From Cladorhizidae sp. MBARI D1340-BT2 (taxonomy: Eukaryota > Porifera > Demospongiae > Poecilosclerida > Cladorhizidae): 64,000 nucleotides of DNA. The position numbers were made by a program, and so were the translations under genes. Below are positions 44,403 through 56,626 of this stretch, one piece after another; within the stretch, counting starts at the first letter, position 1, and every line of letters begins with the position of its first letter. The stretch is from positions 30,571,283 through 30,635,282 of the forward strand of contig JAQNBH010000017.1 in NCBI GenBank assembly GCA_028752905.1, in the 5' to 3' direction. The notes beneath the pieces were generated by a model that searched no databases, was not told the DNA's origin, and saw only the letters and a list, made by a program, of their open reading frames with translations.

Positions 44403-47391
44403 TTATTTATTTATTATTATTATTATTATTTTACAATTTCAAGTACATATTGGGGGGGGAGGGGGAGGGGGGGGGGTGGAGGAAGAGTTGTATAGTTCCG
44501 TCCACCCAAGCAGAGCATATGGGGAGCCGACTTGTCCACAGAGTGGAATTTCCTCTCCATTAGCGTTGGAACAAGTGGCGGGTTGTCTCTGCGGGTGGTG
44601 ATTCTGAGCGCTGCCCCAGGAGACGACCAATTCTCGCAATGGTGTGGGCAGCCTCCTCACTCCAGCCTCCTAGTGTCTCCATAATGAGTGGGACGAAGAC
44701 AACCCTGACAGACTGGCATGCCTCGTGGTGGGCAGTTATCTTCCTCTCCTCACCTACCTTCAGTGCATGTCCTTGGTGTTCAGCTGCTCCAGTTACTGTG
44801 CGTGGTTGTAGTGTAGAGATGACCGAGACATCTAATGTTGCTGGTCGACCATCGCACCAGTTTGGTAGGAAGACGTCTGCTGGGCGGCTCCTTGTTCCTG
44901 GAATCAGGGATGGGACCTCTTTCCTTGGGGCCAGAGCAGCTGACTGTGCTGCGGAGAAGATGGTATCTCTGAGGGCATCATGTCTGTGGATCCGCTCACC
45001 GTTTCCTCCACAGCCTACTTGGTAGTCACCAAAGGGGTCAGCCACTTTGTCCTGGGCACAGAAAGGGCACTTGTATTCAGTGTCCGTCATCCTGAGACCC
45101 AGCCAGTAACTCAAACACAGTCTGAATTCCCGGTTATGGAGGTGCAAGCCTAGGGCTCGTGATGGGACTATGTCCAGCCAGTCACCTGCGTGGGGGATTG
45201 CTGAAGATAGAGCAAGGGCTCGAAAGTGGATGTCAGGAGCAGACTCCAGGAGGGTATTGTAGGAGGCCTGGTCTATCTTGCAGGACAGCGGGCATTGGCG
45301 GAGAGGAACCTCGAAGTCATCCACAGTGGCCCACTCAGGCATCACCGCAGCCCTAGCCAATTTGGTGACAGTATCCGCGAGGTGTTTGGAGGTAGGAGTT
45401 GGACGGCCCATGATCCGGGCAATCAAGACTCGTGACTGATCCAGGGAGCCAATGTAGGCGGCAGGGGCATGGAGAGATGCTGATCTTAGGCTGATGCCAC
45501 CAAAAAGCATGGGAGAGATGCTTTTTGCCATGCCCAGTGTGTCAGGGGTCCTCCAGCCAGATCTGACAGGGTCTCTCTCATAAGTTCATCAAAAGCTAAA
45601 GTTGCTTGGTGAATGTGGGAAGGAGGGCAGGATCTGAGGGCGAAATTGAATTTGGGTAAGGAGAGACAGGAGCGGAGGAGGGTAGTCTCCATTTGCGAGT
45701 CCTCGAGGTCGCGTAGTTTGGACACGGAGGCCCTGATCTTCTCGACTCGCTACTTAACTGTGGATTCGCAATACTCCGTAGGGCCGATGGGAGCACCAAG
45801 GAGGCAGAAGCCAGATCTTGAGATGGGAATTTCAGGAGGAAGTGGGTTGATGGAAGCGTCTGCGTCTCCAGGGATGAAGAGGAGGGATTTTGCCCGGTTT
45901 AGGAGCAGACCCCTGGTGGGACCTTCTTCTTCCAATATCCTCAAAGCCTTCAGCAGGTCGTCAGGAGAGCCACATAAGATCCCGTCATCCAAATACCACA
46001 CATTGATACCAAATTTGGTACCTCTCTCTTAATTTTCTCCACAATGGGATGGGAAAAGAACAGGGGGCCAAGTGGATCTCCTTGCTGTACTCCACACTTG
46101 CTAAGGATGGTGTTATTCCCGAAGTGGAGGAGTGGTTGGGTGCCATAGCAAGACTCCGCCCAGGCTGCCAGCGCAGGGATGTGTGCTCTCACCTCCTCAA
46201 ACATGTACTCCCAGCTGACACACATTGAAGGCGTTAGAAAAATCCTACATTAGGGACCACCGGGAGTTGGGAGGGAGATTAGGATCTTCTAAGGTACGAG
46301 TGACCGAGTGCACAATAGCCACTTTCACCCCAACCCCGACCTGTAAGGGTGTAAGGACACGGAGGGCCTCTGATTGAACCGCCCGGGACAGACACTTTGA
46401 TGTGAGGCGATGGAGTACTTCACCAACCGCAATTGGACGGTGGCCACCTCCCTTCTTCCGGCAGGCAAGCAAGGTGGAACCACAGAGGTGGGCTGTAATC
46501 TCTGGGGGTGCCCTGCCCACACACAGGTGTCTCACAGTTCCAGTGATTGCCTGAAGGGCCTTGTTGCCGCAGTCAGGGGAAGGGCAGAAAACTGCTTCCT
46601 TAAAGTGGTTAGCTCTGAAGTTAGAAGGGCCTGGGGCCGAATCACCTGGGAAAGATCGTATGGCCTTCACGACGTCAATTTCACTGATGTTGGGTGGAGG
46701 TGGGGCAGGTGAGGGAGGGGTGGGAGGAGGTTGAGATTGTGGATGTTTAGTCACCATCTCCTCCAGGATCTCGGAAGAAGCTGGGGCAAGACCCTCAGAG
46801 GTTAGGGCCTGGATTGCCTTTCTGTACTGGCCGGCCTCAATTGCCCTTTTGGCTCGCCTGACATTGGAAATTCGTTGCACGTCAGGGTGGGGCAAACTCT
46901 TAGGCTTTCTACGTGTACAGGAATGCCTTTCCTCAGCAGACATGAGGTCAGCCCAGAGTCCAGAAATATCACCAGACCTCCACCTCCTAATACGGGCTCT
47001 TACAATCTTGAGGGTTTCCCGCCAATGTAAGCGGTTCCCATTTATTGGGTTAGCCAAGATGCATTTAGGGAGCATAAAGGATTTATGCCAGTTGTCCAGG
47101 TTAGTAGGGTCCTTGTTGGTGTCCGAGAAAACGGTGTGGACAAGCGCAGCCCAGGCGTCCCTGGGACGTAATGAAGGGAGGGTGTTCGGGATGAAAAGAT
47201 AGAAGACCATGGAGGGAGGAGGGAGGCGATAGTTCTGGGAGTACAGGGGCTGGGGTGGTTGGTGTAGTACTACCAGGGGCTGGTGGAGGAGGAGCTGGCT
47301 TTCTGGCAGATGGATCTGGGTGATTGGCTGGAGAGGAGGCAGGTAGAGTTGTAGAAAGGAACTTACGCCAAAAAAAGGGCGAAAAAAGCAA
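44403..47391 (-). mobile_element. RLE-type LINE, second family, minus strand
   Basis: The 3' tail is an ATT/ATTT repeat at 44403-44430 on the plus strand. The coding order is a Pro-rich N terminus, RT, CCHC-type knuckle and restriction-like endonuclease. The sequence differs from the TCAC-inserted family and resembles the split element at 38.8-40.3 kb in plan. G-rich DNA (44450-44480) lies just inside the tail. Confidence 0.8.
44560..47391 (-). pseudogene. RLE LINE polyprotein, frameshifted
   Basis: Pieces from high to low coordinates: a Pro-rich N-terminal frame (47101-47391); 46245-47210 with linker and early RT (FPGDSAPGPSNFRANHFKE, then GGGHRPIAVGEVLHRLTSK); 45950-46225 with CGVQQGDPLGPL; 45750-46001 with the catalytic box YLDD and LLLNRAKSLLF; 45486-45725; and 44560-45531 (323 aa) with the knuckle CPFCAQDKVADPFGDYQVGC, then GTRSRPADVFLP and ATLDVSV (nuclease core) and FVPLIMETLGGW. 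At least four frame changes are needed, so it is inactive, but each domain is well preserved, suggesting moderate age. Confidence 0.82.
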
Positions 47392-48101
47392 TCATGCTAA
47401 TTATTACTCATAAGTCGAGAACGAGAACGTCAGGAGAAAGGCAGGCAAGATGGAAAAGTTCACTTCCTGAAACAAGAAAAGGTGGCAGTTGAAGGCGTTA
47501 CAAATCACTGAGCTCACTTCTAAGCTGGAAAGTCAAAAATGTCAGGATTCAAGCGACCCTTTCTTGGATCCTTGACAATGACGATTGAACTATATAGCAG
47601 AGGACTGAAGTCTGGAAAATGTTGTTGTTAGGAACACAGCTCCTCTTTTCTCTTTATATACTTTCTTTGTGCTACAATGAGCATGCGCAAGCTCAGTTGC
47701 TTTGCGCAATGGCTCCTCCCATATTGTTAACTTGTGCCAAAGCAGCAGGAATTACTCACCAACAAAGTTGGAAATAATGTTTGCTGATAGTGAGAGAAAA
47801 TAGGAGCTATGTTCCAAACAAAGTTTGAAACAAAATTAGCTGATATTGGGAGATGTCTCAAAGAAAGTTTGCTGATAGTGAGACCAAACAAACTTAGAAA
47901 CAATGTTATATAATGTGCACAACTGTGTGTGTGTGTGTGTGTGTATGTGTGCACATTCTCCACCACACAACAGTACACAACAGCAGACTAATACTGTGTG
48001 TATCGGGTATCCCCAACCACTGCTCCAAAGAGTATGGTGCAGTTGGAAGAGGTGGCCAGGAAGCTGGAGGATAGCAAGGCGCATGAGCTTCGAGGAAGAA
48101 T
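47392..48101. other. No gene recognised; (GT)n microsatellite at 47925-47944
   Basis: The 5' flank of the preceding LINE and a GT dinucleotide run of about ten repeats. Frames on both strands are driven by the repeat. Confidence 0.6.
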
Positions 48102-48392
48102 ATGTGGAATTTTGGGAAGAGCAAGGAAACCAAACAACCTGACGAACAGAGAAAGGCCCTGGGAGAACTGAGGAAGATGGAAGAGATCATGATCTTACCA
48201 GCAGACAAGGGGAAGACAACAGTTCTGATGACAAAGGACAATTACATTTCAAAGCTGACAAGAATTCTGGAGACCAAGACATATGGAATAGTTATACTGA
48301 AGAAGGATCCTACCAAGACACAGGAAAGCAAGGTGAATCATGTATTAAAGAATATGGAGAAGACAGGAGAAATAACAACTGCATGTCAATAG
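48102..48392 (+). pseudogene. Penelope-like element RT fragment
   Basis: A 96-codon frame contains MILPADKGKTTVLMTKDNYI, SKLTRILETKTYGIV and KKDPTKTQESKV. This is the conserved N-terminal block of Penelope-like reverse transcriptases (LPADKG...VVMD..DY...L..TY..L..DPT). The next conserved block (YGLPKIHK) is only faintly suggested downstream near 48400, with stops. No GIY-YIG endonuclease was seen. It is a short, dead fragment. Confidence 0.65.
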
Positions 48393-48946
48393 CTGGAGCC
48401 ACTGGACCTGCAGGGCTACTGGGCACCACAGGAACCTGAGAACTAGCACACTAAAACATTACCAAATACCACCGAGACTTAGCATATTTTTCCAGTAGAT
48501 AAAGCTCTGGGAATATATATCAAGACCGAAATTAAAAAAAATTATGGTTATATGGAAAATCTGCATTTCCACTCAAATTGGACTGACTTCCAATGGATGT
48601 TGGGCCATGCTTGGTTGACCTCTCCTTCCTATTCAGGAACTAAAAACATGATGAAATACACTCAGTGTTCTTGTGGAACCATGGCTACAACAGCCATTAC
48701 AACTGGAATTGACATGACAAACAGTCTCTTCTGATGTGTTTTAGAACTTAACAACCAGCAAACTGGCAAGAAGAACTTCACCAGTACCACCGTCAACAGT
48801 TTGATTTGACCACTGCAGCAATCACCACCTCAGTTTGGGATTACACCAACCTAAAATGTGCACAGCTCAACCAGCTCCTGCCAGAGGTCAAGCATTTATA
48901 ATTTTAATTATTTGAACACCATTATATAGCATGATGTCAAAACATA
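48393..48946. other. No gene recognised; 3' flank of the second SLC46-like gene
   Basis: Probably the degraded continuation of the Penelope-like fragment, then the downstream region of the minus-strand transporter. A 60-codon plus-strand frame at 48552-48734 is not recognised. Confidence 0.5.
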
Positions 48947-50773
48947 TCAATCACTTCCAAAATTGTCGCTAAGAAATTTGGTGTTTTCATCATCTTTTTC
49001 TATATATTCACAGTCATCATGGCAGCAAGGACTCTTCTTATCTTCTGTCGAACTTCTGCTGTTCTCTTGTGTCACATTGCTATCGTCCGTTTTTAAAATG
49101 ATTAGCAGGCTAAAATCACATTAAGGTCATTTGACAAATCAGATACTGTTAGCCTTAACTCATACATGACTCACATGATAAATGGAAGTATTAGAAATCC
49201 CAATCCTCCCATTAAGAAATATGGCAGTCCTAAGGGGAGGTTGTAGTTGATAGCAATGGCAAATATATATGGCCAAGCAAAACCACCAAGGGTGACTGAA
49301 ATTCCCTGGACTGATATGATAACAGCAAATAGAGTACCTACAGGAAGATAATAATGGGAGGAATGTAATATTGATTTAACTACAATTGTATGGATTTAAC
49401 ATAATAGCAGTAATTCATGCCTTGTTCTCTGGGACTCAGCAGTTTGGACATGAATCCTTCAACTCCAGCCCAACCAATTAAATCCACTCCTTGAACAGAA
49501 AACACTGCGTACGCAAGAAGGAATAAATTTAGTAGATATATTGTAACATCAGATGCATGATAAGTATACCTGTGTAAATTTGCCAATTCTTCTTGGATAG
49601 TCCCACCAAAATGGTACATGTATTACTCACCAGCAAAGCTAAGAGTATAATTACAGTGTCTGGAATCTTAAGTAGGACCAGAATTGCCACAAGAACTGTG
49701 TTGGAGAGTGCCCTGCAGAAGGACTGCATGGATTGGATGATTCCAATATGAAAAGCATCAAAGTTAAATGGCATTGCTTTGAGGAAATATAGGGAGATCA
49801 CCAATCCTCCAGTCACCACAAAATCTGAGACAGATATATACATTAGTGAAACTAGCATTCTCCAAGCCTTGGAGAATGAACTCGTGAAAATTAGACGTAA
49901 TCCATGCAAGAACTCGCTGGTTCCTTTGGAGTTCTCTTGAGCACTTTTCTTCCTTTGGCTAGCAGGTACCAGGAGAATTGTGTATGCCACAATGAACACA
50001 TTGCATGCTGTGAAGAACTGAATAAGTAGGGGGTAGTTACAGTTCGACTCTTGCAGCCAATAGCCTAGAAGCAGTTGACCTGATCCCTCCCCAACATTTG
50101 CTGCAGCTTCTCCTATGGCAAGTCTCATGGTGAGCCACTTTGTAGAGCTAATATGTGAGATATACGTGAAGCAAGAGGTCAAAAACAAAGAAACACCACC
50201 GAACAACCCACCAAACAAACGAGCTGCTATGAACCAGTATGGGTTTAGTTGGTAATAAGTCAAAAGAAACAGCATGACACCCTTGAGTATGTTTCCAAGT
50301 GCGGGTATCACAATGCCTGATCTGTATCCATAGCGTTCCAGTAAGGGCACCGATAGAAGAGTTATTATGATTGAAGTTAATGAACCAGCTACGTGAGTCA
50401 GAGCTATCAAGTGATTGGACTCACTCATAACCCTTTTGTAGATGCGCTCACTGTAGTTGTTCAAGGTGGAGCTGTCTATACAGTAAGAATCATTGGGAAG
50501 AAGAAAGGAATTGTCTTGCAAGTGCTTTGAAGCAGAGACGAAAAAGAAGTACTGCTGTGTTAGGGAAAGGAGAAATATTCTGCCCAGTAGATACATTATC
50601 ATTGCAGGTTCCACTGTAATGAGTTTAGCTTTTCTGCACTTCAGGAATACATTCCAAGGTCGTTGTAAATTTTCAAATACCAAGTTCTTGTTGGAGGATA
50701 TCTTTTTACTCTTCTTCATCTTTGCAGCTATCTGGTCAATTATTACTCTATGGTAGTATATAAAAAAATTCAT
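48947..50773 (-). CDS. SLC46-like major facilitator transporter paralogue, four exons, one GC-AG intron
   Basis: Predicted exons on the minus strand are 50773-49570, 49504-49421, 49337-49175 and 49109-48947, with introns of 65, 83 and 65 bp and consistent phases. This gives 537 aa from the first Met; Met at 50719 (MKKSKKISSNKN) is an alternative start closer to the paralogue's. Exons 2 and 3 are 84 and 163 bp, exactly as in the gene at 31.9 kb, and the proteins align over their whole length (VFLKCRKAKL, LLERYGYR, RLAIGEAAAN, KNWQIYTG shared). The second intron starts with GC, not GT. The family transports folates or related small molecules by proton coupling; the substrate here is unknown. 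No lesions were seen. Confidence 0.83.
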
Positions 50774-51529
50774 GGAGGTTGTGCATTCTTTCCTTCCTGT
50801 AATTCAGTTGTTCAGTTCCTGCTATTCAATCATTGAGTTACATACATACCCATTTAACTTCAAGATAAATTGTAGTAAGACTTCCAGGTGTTGTGAGCAT
50901 TAAACCAGCAGGAATACAACTCGGGAGGAACACTCTTTTTATTCAGTCTGGGCTGATGTTCATATCAAACATAAATAACCATGATGGTATTATCACCATT
51001 GCAATTGCTCTAAAACCACCACAACAACATTAGTTTAGCCCTAAAGTCTCGCATGATTTCAAAAATTCATCTTGAGTTAATGAGCTGTGATATGTCACAT
51101 GACAGGTATGTTACCTAGCCTAGCATCATGCACAAGTTGCTATGTAGGAGATTGAGGGCAAACAAGACCATGGCCATGCAAGCTAATTTCATGTAGATCA
51201 TAGACAGTCATACTTATGGCGTTCTATAGAGTTGCTACTGGTTGGACCTCAATAATGCTGAGTCATTTTTATTTGGGTGAAGGGTGGAGGAAAAGTAAAC
51301 CTGGCAACTTCAATCCTTGCAGGGATTACCACCCTCAGACGAGTCTAAGAGTACTGCCTTTCACTAGTTCTGCTTAGACTTAGTTGCCTAGACGTTTTTG
51401 GGTCGTCAAAATGCAAATGGTCTGTGTTTTAAGATCCCCCCCCCCCTCAATTATCGGAAAGTGATGTACTTGAAATTAGGTATGTAAATAAAGCAGAATA
51501 TAAGCTATAAATACAAGTCAAGTAGAAGG
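50774..51529. other. Upstream region of the second SLC46-like gene, no gene seen
   Basis: No coding sequence was recognised. A run of about ten Cs lies near 51438-51447. The promoter of the minus-strand transporter should lie at the left of this stretch. Confidence 0.5.
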
Positions 51530-51862
51530 GGTCGCTAATACTAATTCAATATGTCAAGTAGAAGGGGTCGCTATTACTAGTCAAGTGGAAGGGGTCACTA
51601 TTACTAGTGAAGTAGAAGGGGTCGCTAATACTAATTCAATATGTCAAGTAGAAGGGGTCACTATTCTAGTCAAGTGGAAGGGGTCACTATTACTAGTGAA
51701 GTAGAAGGGGTCGCTAATACTAATTCAATATGTCAAGTAGAAGGGGTCACTATTACTAGTCAAGTGGAAGGGGTCACTATTACTAGTGAAGTAGAAGGGG
51801 TCGCTAATACTAATTCAATATGTCAAGTAGAAGGGGTCACTAATACTAGTCAAGTGGAAAGG
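51530..51862. repeat. Minisatellite with 27-bp subunits in a 90-bp higher-order unit
   Basis: Subunits of the form GTCAAGTAGAAGGGGTCACT followed by ATTACTA alternate in a fixed order: GTCAAGTAG, GTCAAGTGG, GTGAAGTAG, then TAATTCAATAT. The higher-order unit of about 90 bp starts near 51553, 51643, 51732 and 51822, almost four copies. Confidence 0.92.
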
Positions 51863-52225
51863 GGTTGGCTAATAATAATTCAAAGGCCAGAGATTTCCAT
51901 TACTCTACCCAGTAGGAATCTCCTGACTACAAGCATATACACTTGTAGCAATTGTCTGCAGTAATAAGCACTTATATAGCTACTACTATATACTGGACTA
52001 ACTAAAGCCAAAAGCAAAGTACACTATGACAGAGATGACTTAATAAACTTGATGCTTTGACTGTCTATATACATGTGTATGTATGCATATATATATATAC
52101 ATGACCCACACACACACACTCACCCACCCGGTGTGAAGATGAAGCCCATGTCCTATAAAAGTAAGTAGAGTGATGCACTTTTTGAAACTAAAATTTAGTT
52201 AGAGTCTCATGAGAGATGATTCTAG

Positions 52226-52800
52226 TTCTTATCTAATCCTATGTAGTTGGATTGACCATGGGGTGAAGACTCTACAATATCTAGAGACTTTTGATGTGTG
52301 AGCATGATCACCTGGCCCAAGGACCACAGCAGAAAATAGTCCCAAGAGATGGATATGGGGAAGCTTGTAGTCCTCTCGACAATGCCAGTCATGGCAATTA
52401 CTAGAAGAATTCTGTTTCATTTGAACTACCACCATCATGTTATGGTTCTCACCATTTGTATGGCCCCTCATATTCCTGTCAGCAGAAGCATATTCTGTGT
52501 CTCTAGGACCTAAGTCATATAGGTAGTGATCCTCTAAGATTGTGAAATGTTTAAGACCTGTGTCACTAACCTGGTTAATAAATCCACGGCCCTGGCCATG
52601 ATCATTTTCCGACCATAACTATAGATGAGCTCAAGTATCACTTTAGCAACATCAGCAGCAGACTTTGACTTGATGGGTCGAGCAAATACCTACTTGGTGA
52701 AAGGTCAGTCACAGTGCAGATATATATGCGGCCTTTATTTTATCAGTATCTGCAAATAGGCCAATCAGCTCAATGCCCAGAATCTCCTATCTTTAACATT
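52226..52800 (-). pseudogene. Integrase core relic (Gypsy/Ginger-like)
   Basis: The minus strand reads, across frames, IELIGLFADTDKIKAAYI, FARPIKSKSAADVAKVILEL, IYSYGRK, then DHGQGRGFINQVSDTG and, after a gap, MRGHTNGENHN. These correspond to the first Asp region, the second Asp in the D-x-G-R-x-F-I-N motif, and the HPQTNG-x-x-E segment of a retroviral-type integrase. Stops and shifts are numerous. The close fit of the KSKSAADVAK block suggests a Ginger- or Gypsy-type source. No RT or protease was found nearby. Confidence 0.55.
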
Positions 52801-53196
52801 AATATCTAATGTTTTAAAGCACTAAAGAGTTATTATACCAGGCCCATAGGAAAAGGGGAATGCAGATTGTGCATGAACTGTGCAATCTAGGATTTTTTAA
52901 ATTTTAGTGCCTTGAGAGCCAATTTGGTGTGTAAATTCGAAAAACTTGTATATATGCTTTGAAGGGTTTGGGGACAACACTTCTGTAAGGAGTCACTGGA
53001 TGATTTTCTTGTGGAACAAGCAGCCACTTGGTCTTCTAGAAACATAGTTCTTCATTAATTTTTACAACTAGGAAGATCATCAGAGTAGAAACTAATTGCC
53101 TGCTAAATGATGAGCTATTGGTGATGTTTACAGGTAAAAGCCCTTGAAGGGAAGCTGCTTGCTTACTGTGAGCTGTGAATCTTGAAGATATATGTA

Positions 53197-55025
53197 TCAC
53201 TTATTAGTGTGGTCAAGGAAAGGAATAGAAACTGTATTTTTAAATGAAGTCTTCAACCTATGTAAATTCCGAGTTTGAACGATGCTGGCAATGCTGGCTT
53301 TAAACATGGCATTGATATAAATATTCCTGCAATGTTCAAAAATACATTGGGAATAACTATCAATGCCTTCCCTCGTCATTTTAGCTCCTCACAGCATTTG
53401 CATGACTATAGACATGCCAGACACTATATCCTGCTTCTTGCCCTGAATTTTAACAATGGCTCCATTCAGGTAGTGTAAGGAATGGTATAGTATTACCATG
53501 AAGTAAACAAACTCAAACGATTCCAAAGCTTTCATATGAGCAAGTACATTCTTATCTTCTGGTGACCACCCTTCATTACTTTTAATTAGAGGAAAGTTAG
53601 TATTCCCATTCAACAATACCTCACACATCTTGATCAGGAATGGATGAGCCAAGGAGAAACATTCCCAGCCATCTATATATTCAACCCAATGAGTTGTATA
53701 GATATTAAGAAGAGGGACCCTACTTGAGGATGTGTTCTGTGAAACAATAGCTTTGAGGAGCCCTTTCCTTTTTGCAGAATATTTTATCCAAAGGGTTTGG
53801 TCTACGCAGGGTGTAACTGAGCAAGAATTTACGGCAAGATTGAGTGAATGGCCAGCACAATGAATATAAAGAGCCTTGGGTTGCCTTTCACAAATTCTTG
53901 CTTGAACACCTGCTGTTGCTCTACTCATGACATTGAAGTACCATCATATCCCATGCAAGTTGGAGATAACCCAAGATTCTCCACTGTCTTCACAATTGCA
54001 TCAGCAACGTAACTGCTCGAATTTGACTTCCCAAATGTTACATTCACTGTCAATGAAGTGAAGACATGGGGAAATGCTCAACATTATGACAGCTCACTTC
54101 ATCTGCTAGAACAGAGAAAAATGTAGCTGTCTTCACTTCAGCGACAAAATTACATCATAGCCTGATGATGATGACATCATTCTGTGAGGTAGGGAGAAAT
54201 GTATGTTGCCTTTGCAATATTGAGGTGGTTAAATAACATCATGTCCGTCTCAGCATAATTTTTAAGAAGTGCCAAAATATTTCCTCAAATTTTACTATGC
54301 TAGACATTTTCTATATCACCTCAAAAAGCAAGGCCCTGTTTAGCCAGAAAAATTACTGCAGGCAATTTGATGAATGATGTGTTTGTTTTCATTCATTTGC
54401 ACTTGCAGAGCATAGCCATTACACCAATGCAAGAAGCTGGATTGGCAACCATTGCCTTCAAAATGTCAGCATATTGAAGACATTCTCGATGACAGTGAAG
54501 TGAAGAGTGGTTGTTACTAATGGCATTGCTAAGCTTACTCCATTGAGAATAACAAAAAAGCTTTGTCTTTTCTCTTGCTAGCAAGGAGAAATGAACATGG
54601 CCCACATTTAACTTTGAACTGCATAGTAGCCAGAGTCTAGCCAGTTGTTACCACGAGATAGAGGAGATGGTAAAACATGGCGTACATCATTGGAGAGGTT
54701 ACTCACCATATGGCTAATTGACAAATGCTTTCAATAAACTTGGTTGGGTTACCAATACCATTGAACGGAGGTGCCTCCAGAAGTAATGAAGCTTGGTTTG
54801 AAGCTGGAATTGTGAGCTTTGGCATTCACCTTCATCAACATCTGAGGATGGAAGATCTGGAGATGTTACCTCCGAAGGATTCACTGGTACTTGATGTATT
54901 TCTGAGACTAACAACTCTAACTTAAAGCCACTTAACATTGTTGTCTTATACTTACCACTTTCCTCCAGAGATATCTGTTTGTTAAACAAGGACCTGATGT
55001 TCTGTGAGTGATTCTGCCTCTTCAT
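53197..55025 (-). pseudogene. hAT transposase relic, minus strand
   Basis: The N-terminal frame (54714-55025) starts MKRQNHSQNIRSLFNKQI. The clearest part is 53389-53950: GYDGTS, MSRATAGVQARICERQPKAL and YIHCAGHSLNLAVNSCS, the conserved middle of ZMYM1/P52rIPK-like hAT transposases, followed by YTTHWVEYIDGWECF. Parts between 53950 and 54700 are degraded. No terminal repeats were found. It is related in type to the 42-44 kb relic but on the other strand. Confidence 0.75.
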
Positions 55026-56600
55026 ATTGACTCTGACCAGCTACCAGTATAGTTTAGCTGATAAAGCCAGCTGTGCATGTCACATGGCATCAGCAATCAC
55101 TCGGCATGACTCAACAGTATTTTATGAGGTTGTCAAGTAACAACCATGTATGTGTGCAATCTAGTGTGTATGTTTGCATTATTATGAATATCACTAATTT
55201 GAAAGAGGGTTGCAAGTGCAACCACTGCCTACCACCTGAGGCACTTCCCATAACTCAGAAACAACCGCTTCCCCAATACTTATTGCCTATCAATGCATAC
55301 ATGAAGTGCATGCACATACAGTATGTTGTACATGCTGCACATCACACACTCCTGAAAATAAGAACACACTCATTCAGTTCTATTAAGAAAAAAGTGATGG
55401 AGATTTTCCTCAGTGATTCAGTCCTATCCAAGCTGTCGTTTTGTGCATTTTTCACCAGAGGATTTCAAGCCACAGCAGATTTCTCGGGTATTGAGAGCTT
55501 CATTGGGCATGACTGAATGATGATCTTACATAGTCTTCTCTCATTATTCTTCTGCATTGTTCTAGTCCCAAACATATTCAGGCACAAGCTATAAACAACT
55601 AGAACCTAAGCAAGGATCGCTCTCTCTGCTGACAAGAAACTAGACTGCACTACTGTCTAAATCAGTCATGATTCCACGGACTCGAGTAACAAGCGTGATA
55701 CACGTGTGCAATGTGAGGGTGCCTGGTAGACAGATGTGCCTAGATGTGGGGCATCTGGATGAGCGGAGTTGGAGTGTATATGTTCATGTGATTTGCATGG
55801 GGCATTGCAGTAGAAAGTTAGTGACCTGTAGGGAAATTTGATAGGATGTAGCTTGGTGCAATGGCACTGATGACAAGTGCATATCTAAAAACACAATAAA
55901 ATGACTATATATAATTTCATGAGGCAACATTTTGATATATTACATGGTATGAGCAAACCAGGATTTGAACAATTCACAGATTGCCCATACTAATACTGGA
56001 TCCACATGGCTTTGAGGGAAAACTGTGTGCTGAAAACATGTATGTTGGAATTCTAGATTGTGCAGATTCAAAAAGATGATGCATACCTATACTATAGCCC
56101 AATGACAATTGGATAGCAAAATGTAAGAGAGACATTAATGCCGTCAGGTTAGCAAGTGCTTCGTACACATCTCTTGGTCAATCTTGATACTGCTCAGTTG
56201 GTCGTCATGAGATGGAAGTGTCTTGAGGGGGTGGTAGTTTGTGAAGTCACTTTTGGTATAAAAATGAAGTTAAAGAAAATATCTCCAATTTGTTTGGGAT
56301 TAGAAATTGCAACTTCCGCATGTAACATTGTCTGGGGTCTATTTTTAGATTTCGAAAGAACTCTCAGGTTTTGAATTGGGTTTGAGTGACAAGTCTTCGC
56401 TAGTTTATCCATATAACTTAGCTTTGCAGACACCAGGAGTAGTTCAAAGTTTATCTCCAAGGCCTTAAGTTTGGCTATACAGTGGTTGTTGGGATTTGGG
56501 CATTTTATCCCGTGCCTTAATTAAGGTGTAAATGCATTGTAATTGGACAGATCTTGCTTGTGAACCAAACAGGGCAAGGGATTCTAAACACGGGAGTGCA
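55026..56600. other. No gene identified; one 147-codon frame
   Basis: The longest frame is 55073-55516 (plus), with a small Cys-rich part (EGCKCNHCLPPE). Its composition is not convincing and no family is recognised. The rest is unremarkable. Confidence 0.45.
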
Positions 56601-56626
56601 GACATCACATGCAAGTTTAGTGACAG

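Noticed and set aside
44639..45356. Plus-strand frames (128 and 65 codons) opposite the RLE endonuclease
   Set aside because: They are shadows of the minus-strand LINE coding sequence, which has recognisable domains.
55073..55516. 147-codon plus-strand frame
   Set aside because: Looked at as a possible small gene; composition is atypical, and no domain, promoter or splice context supports it.
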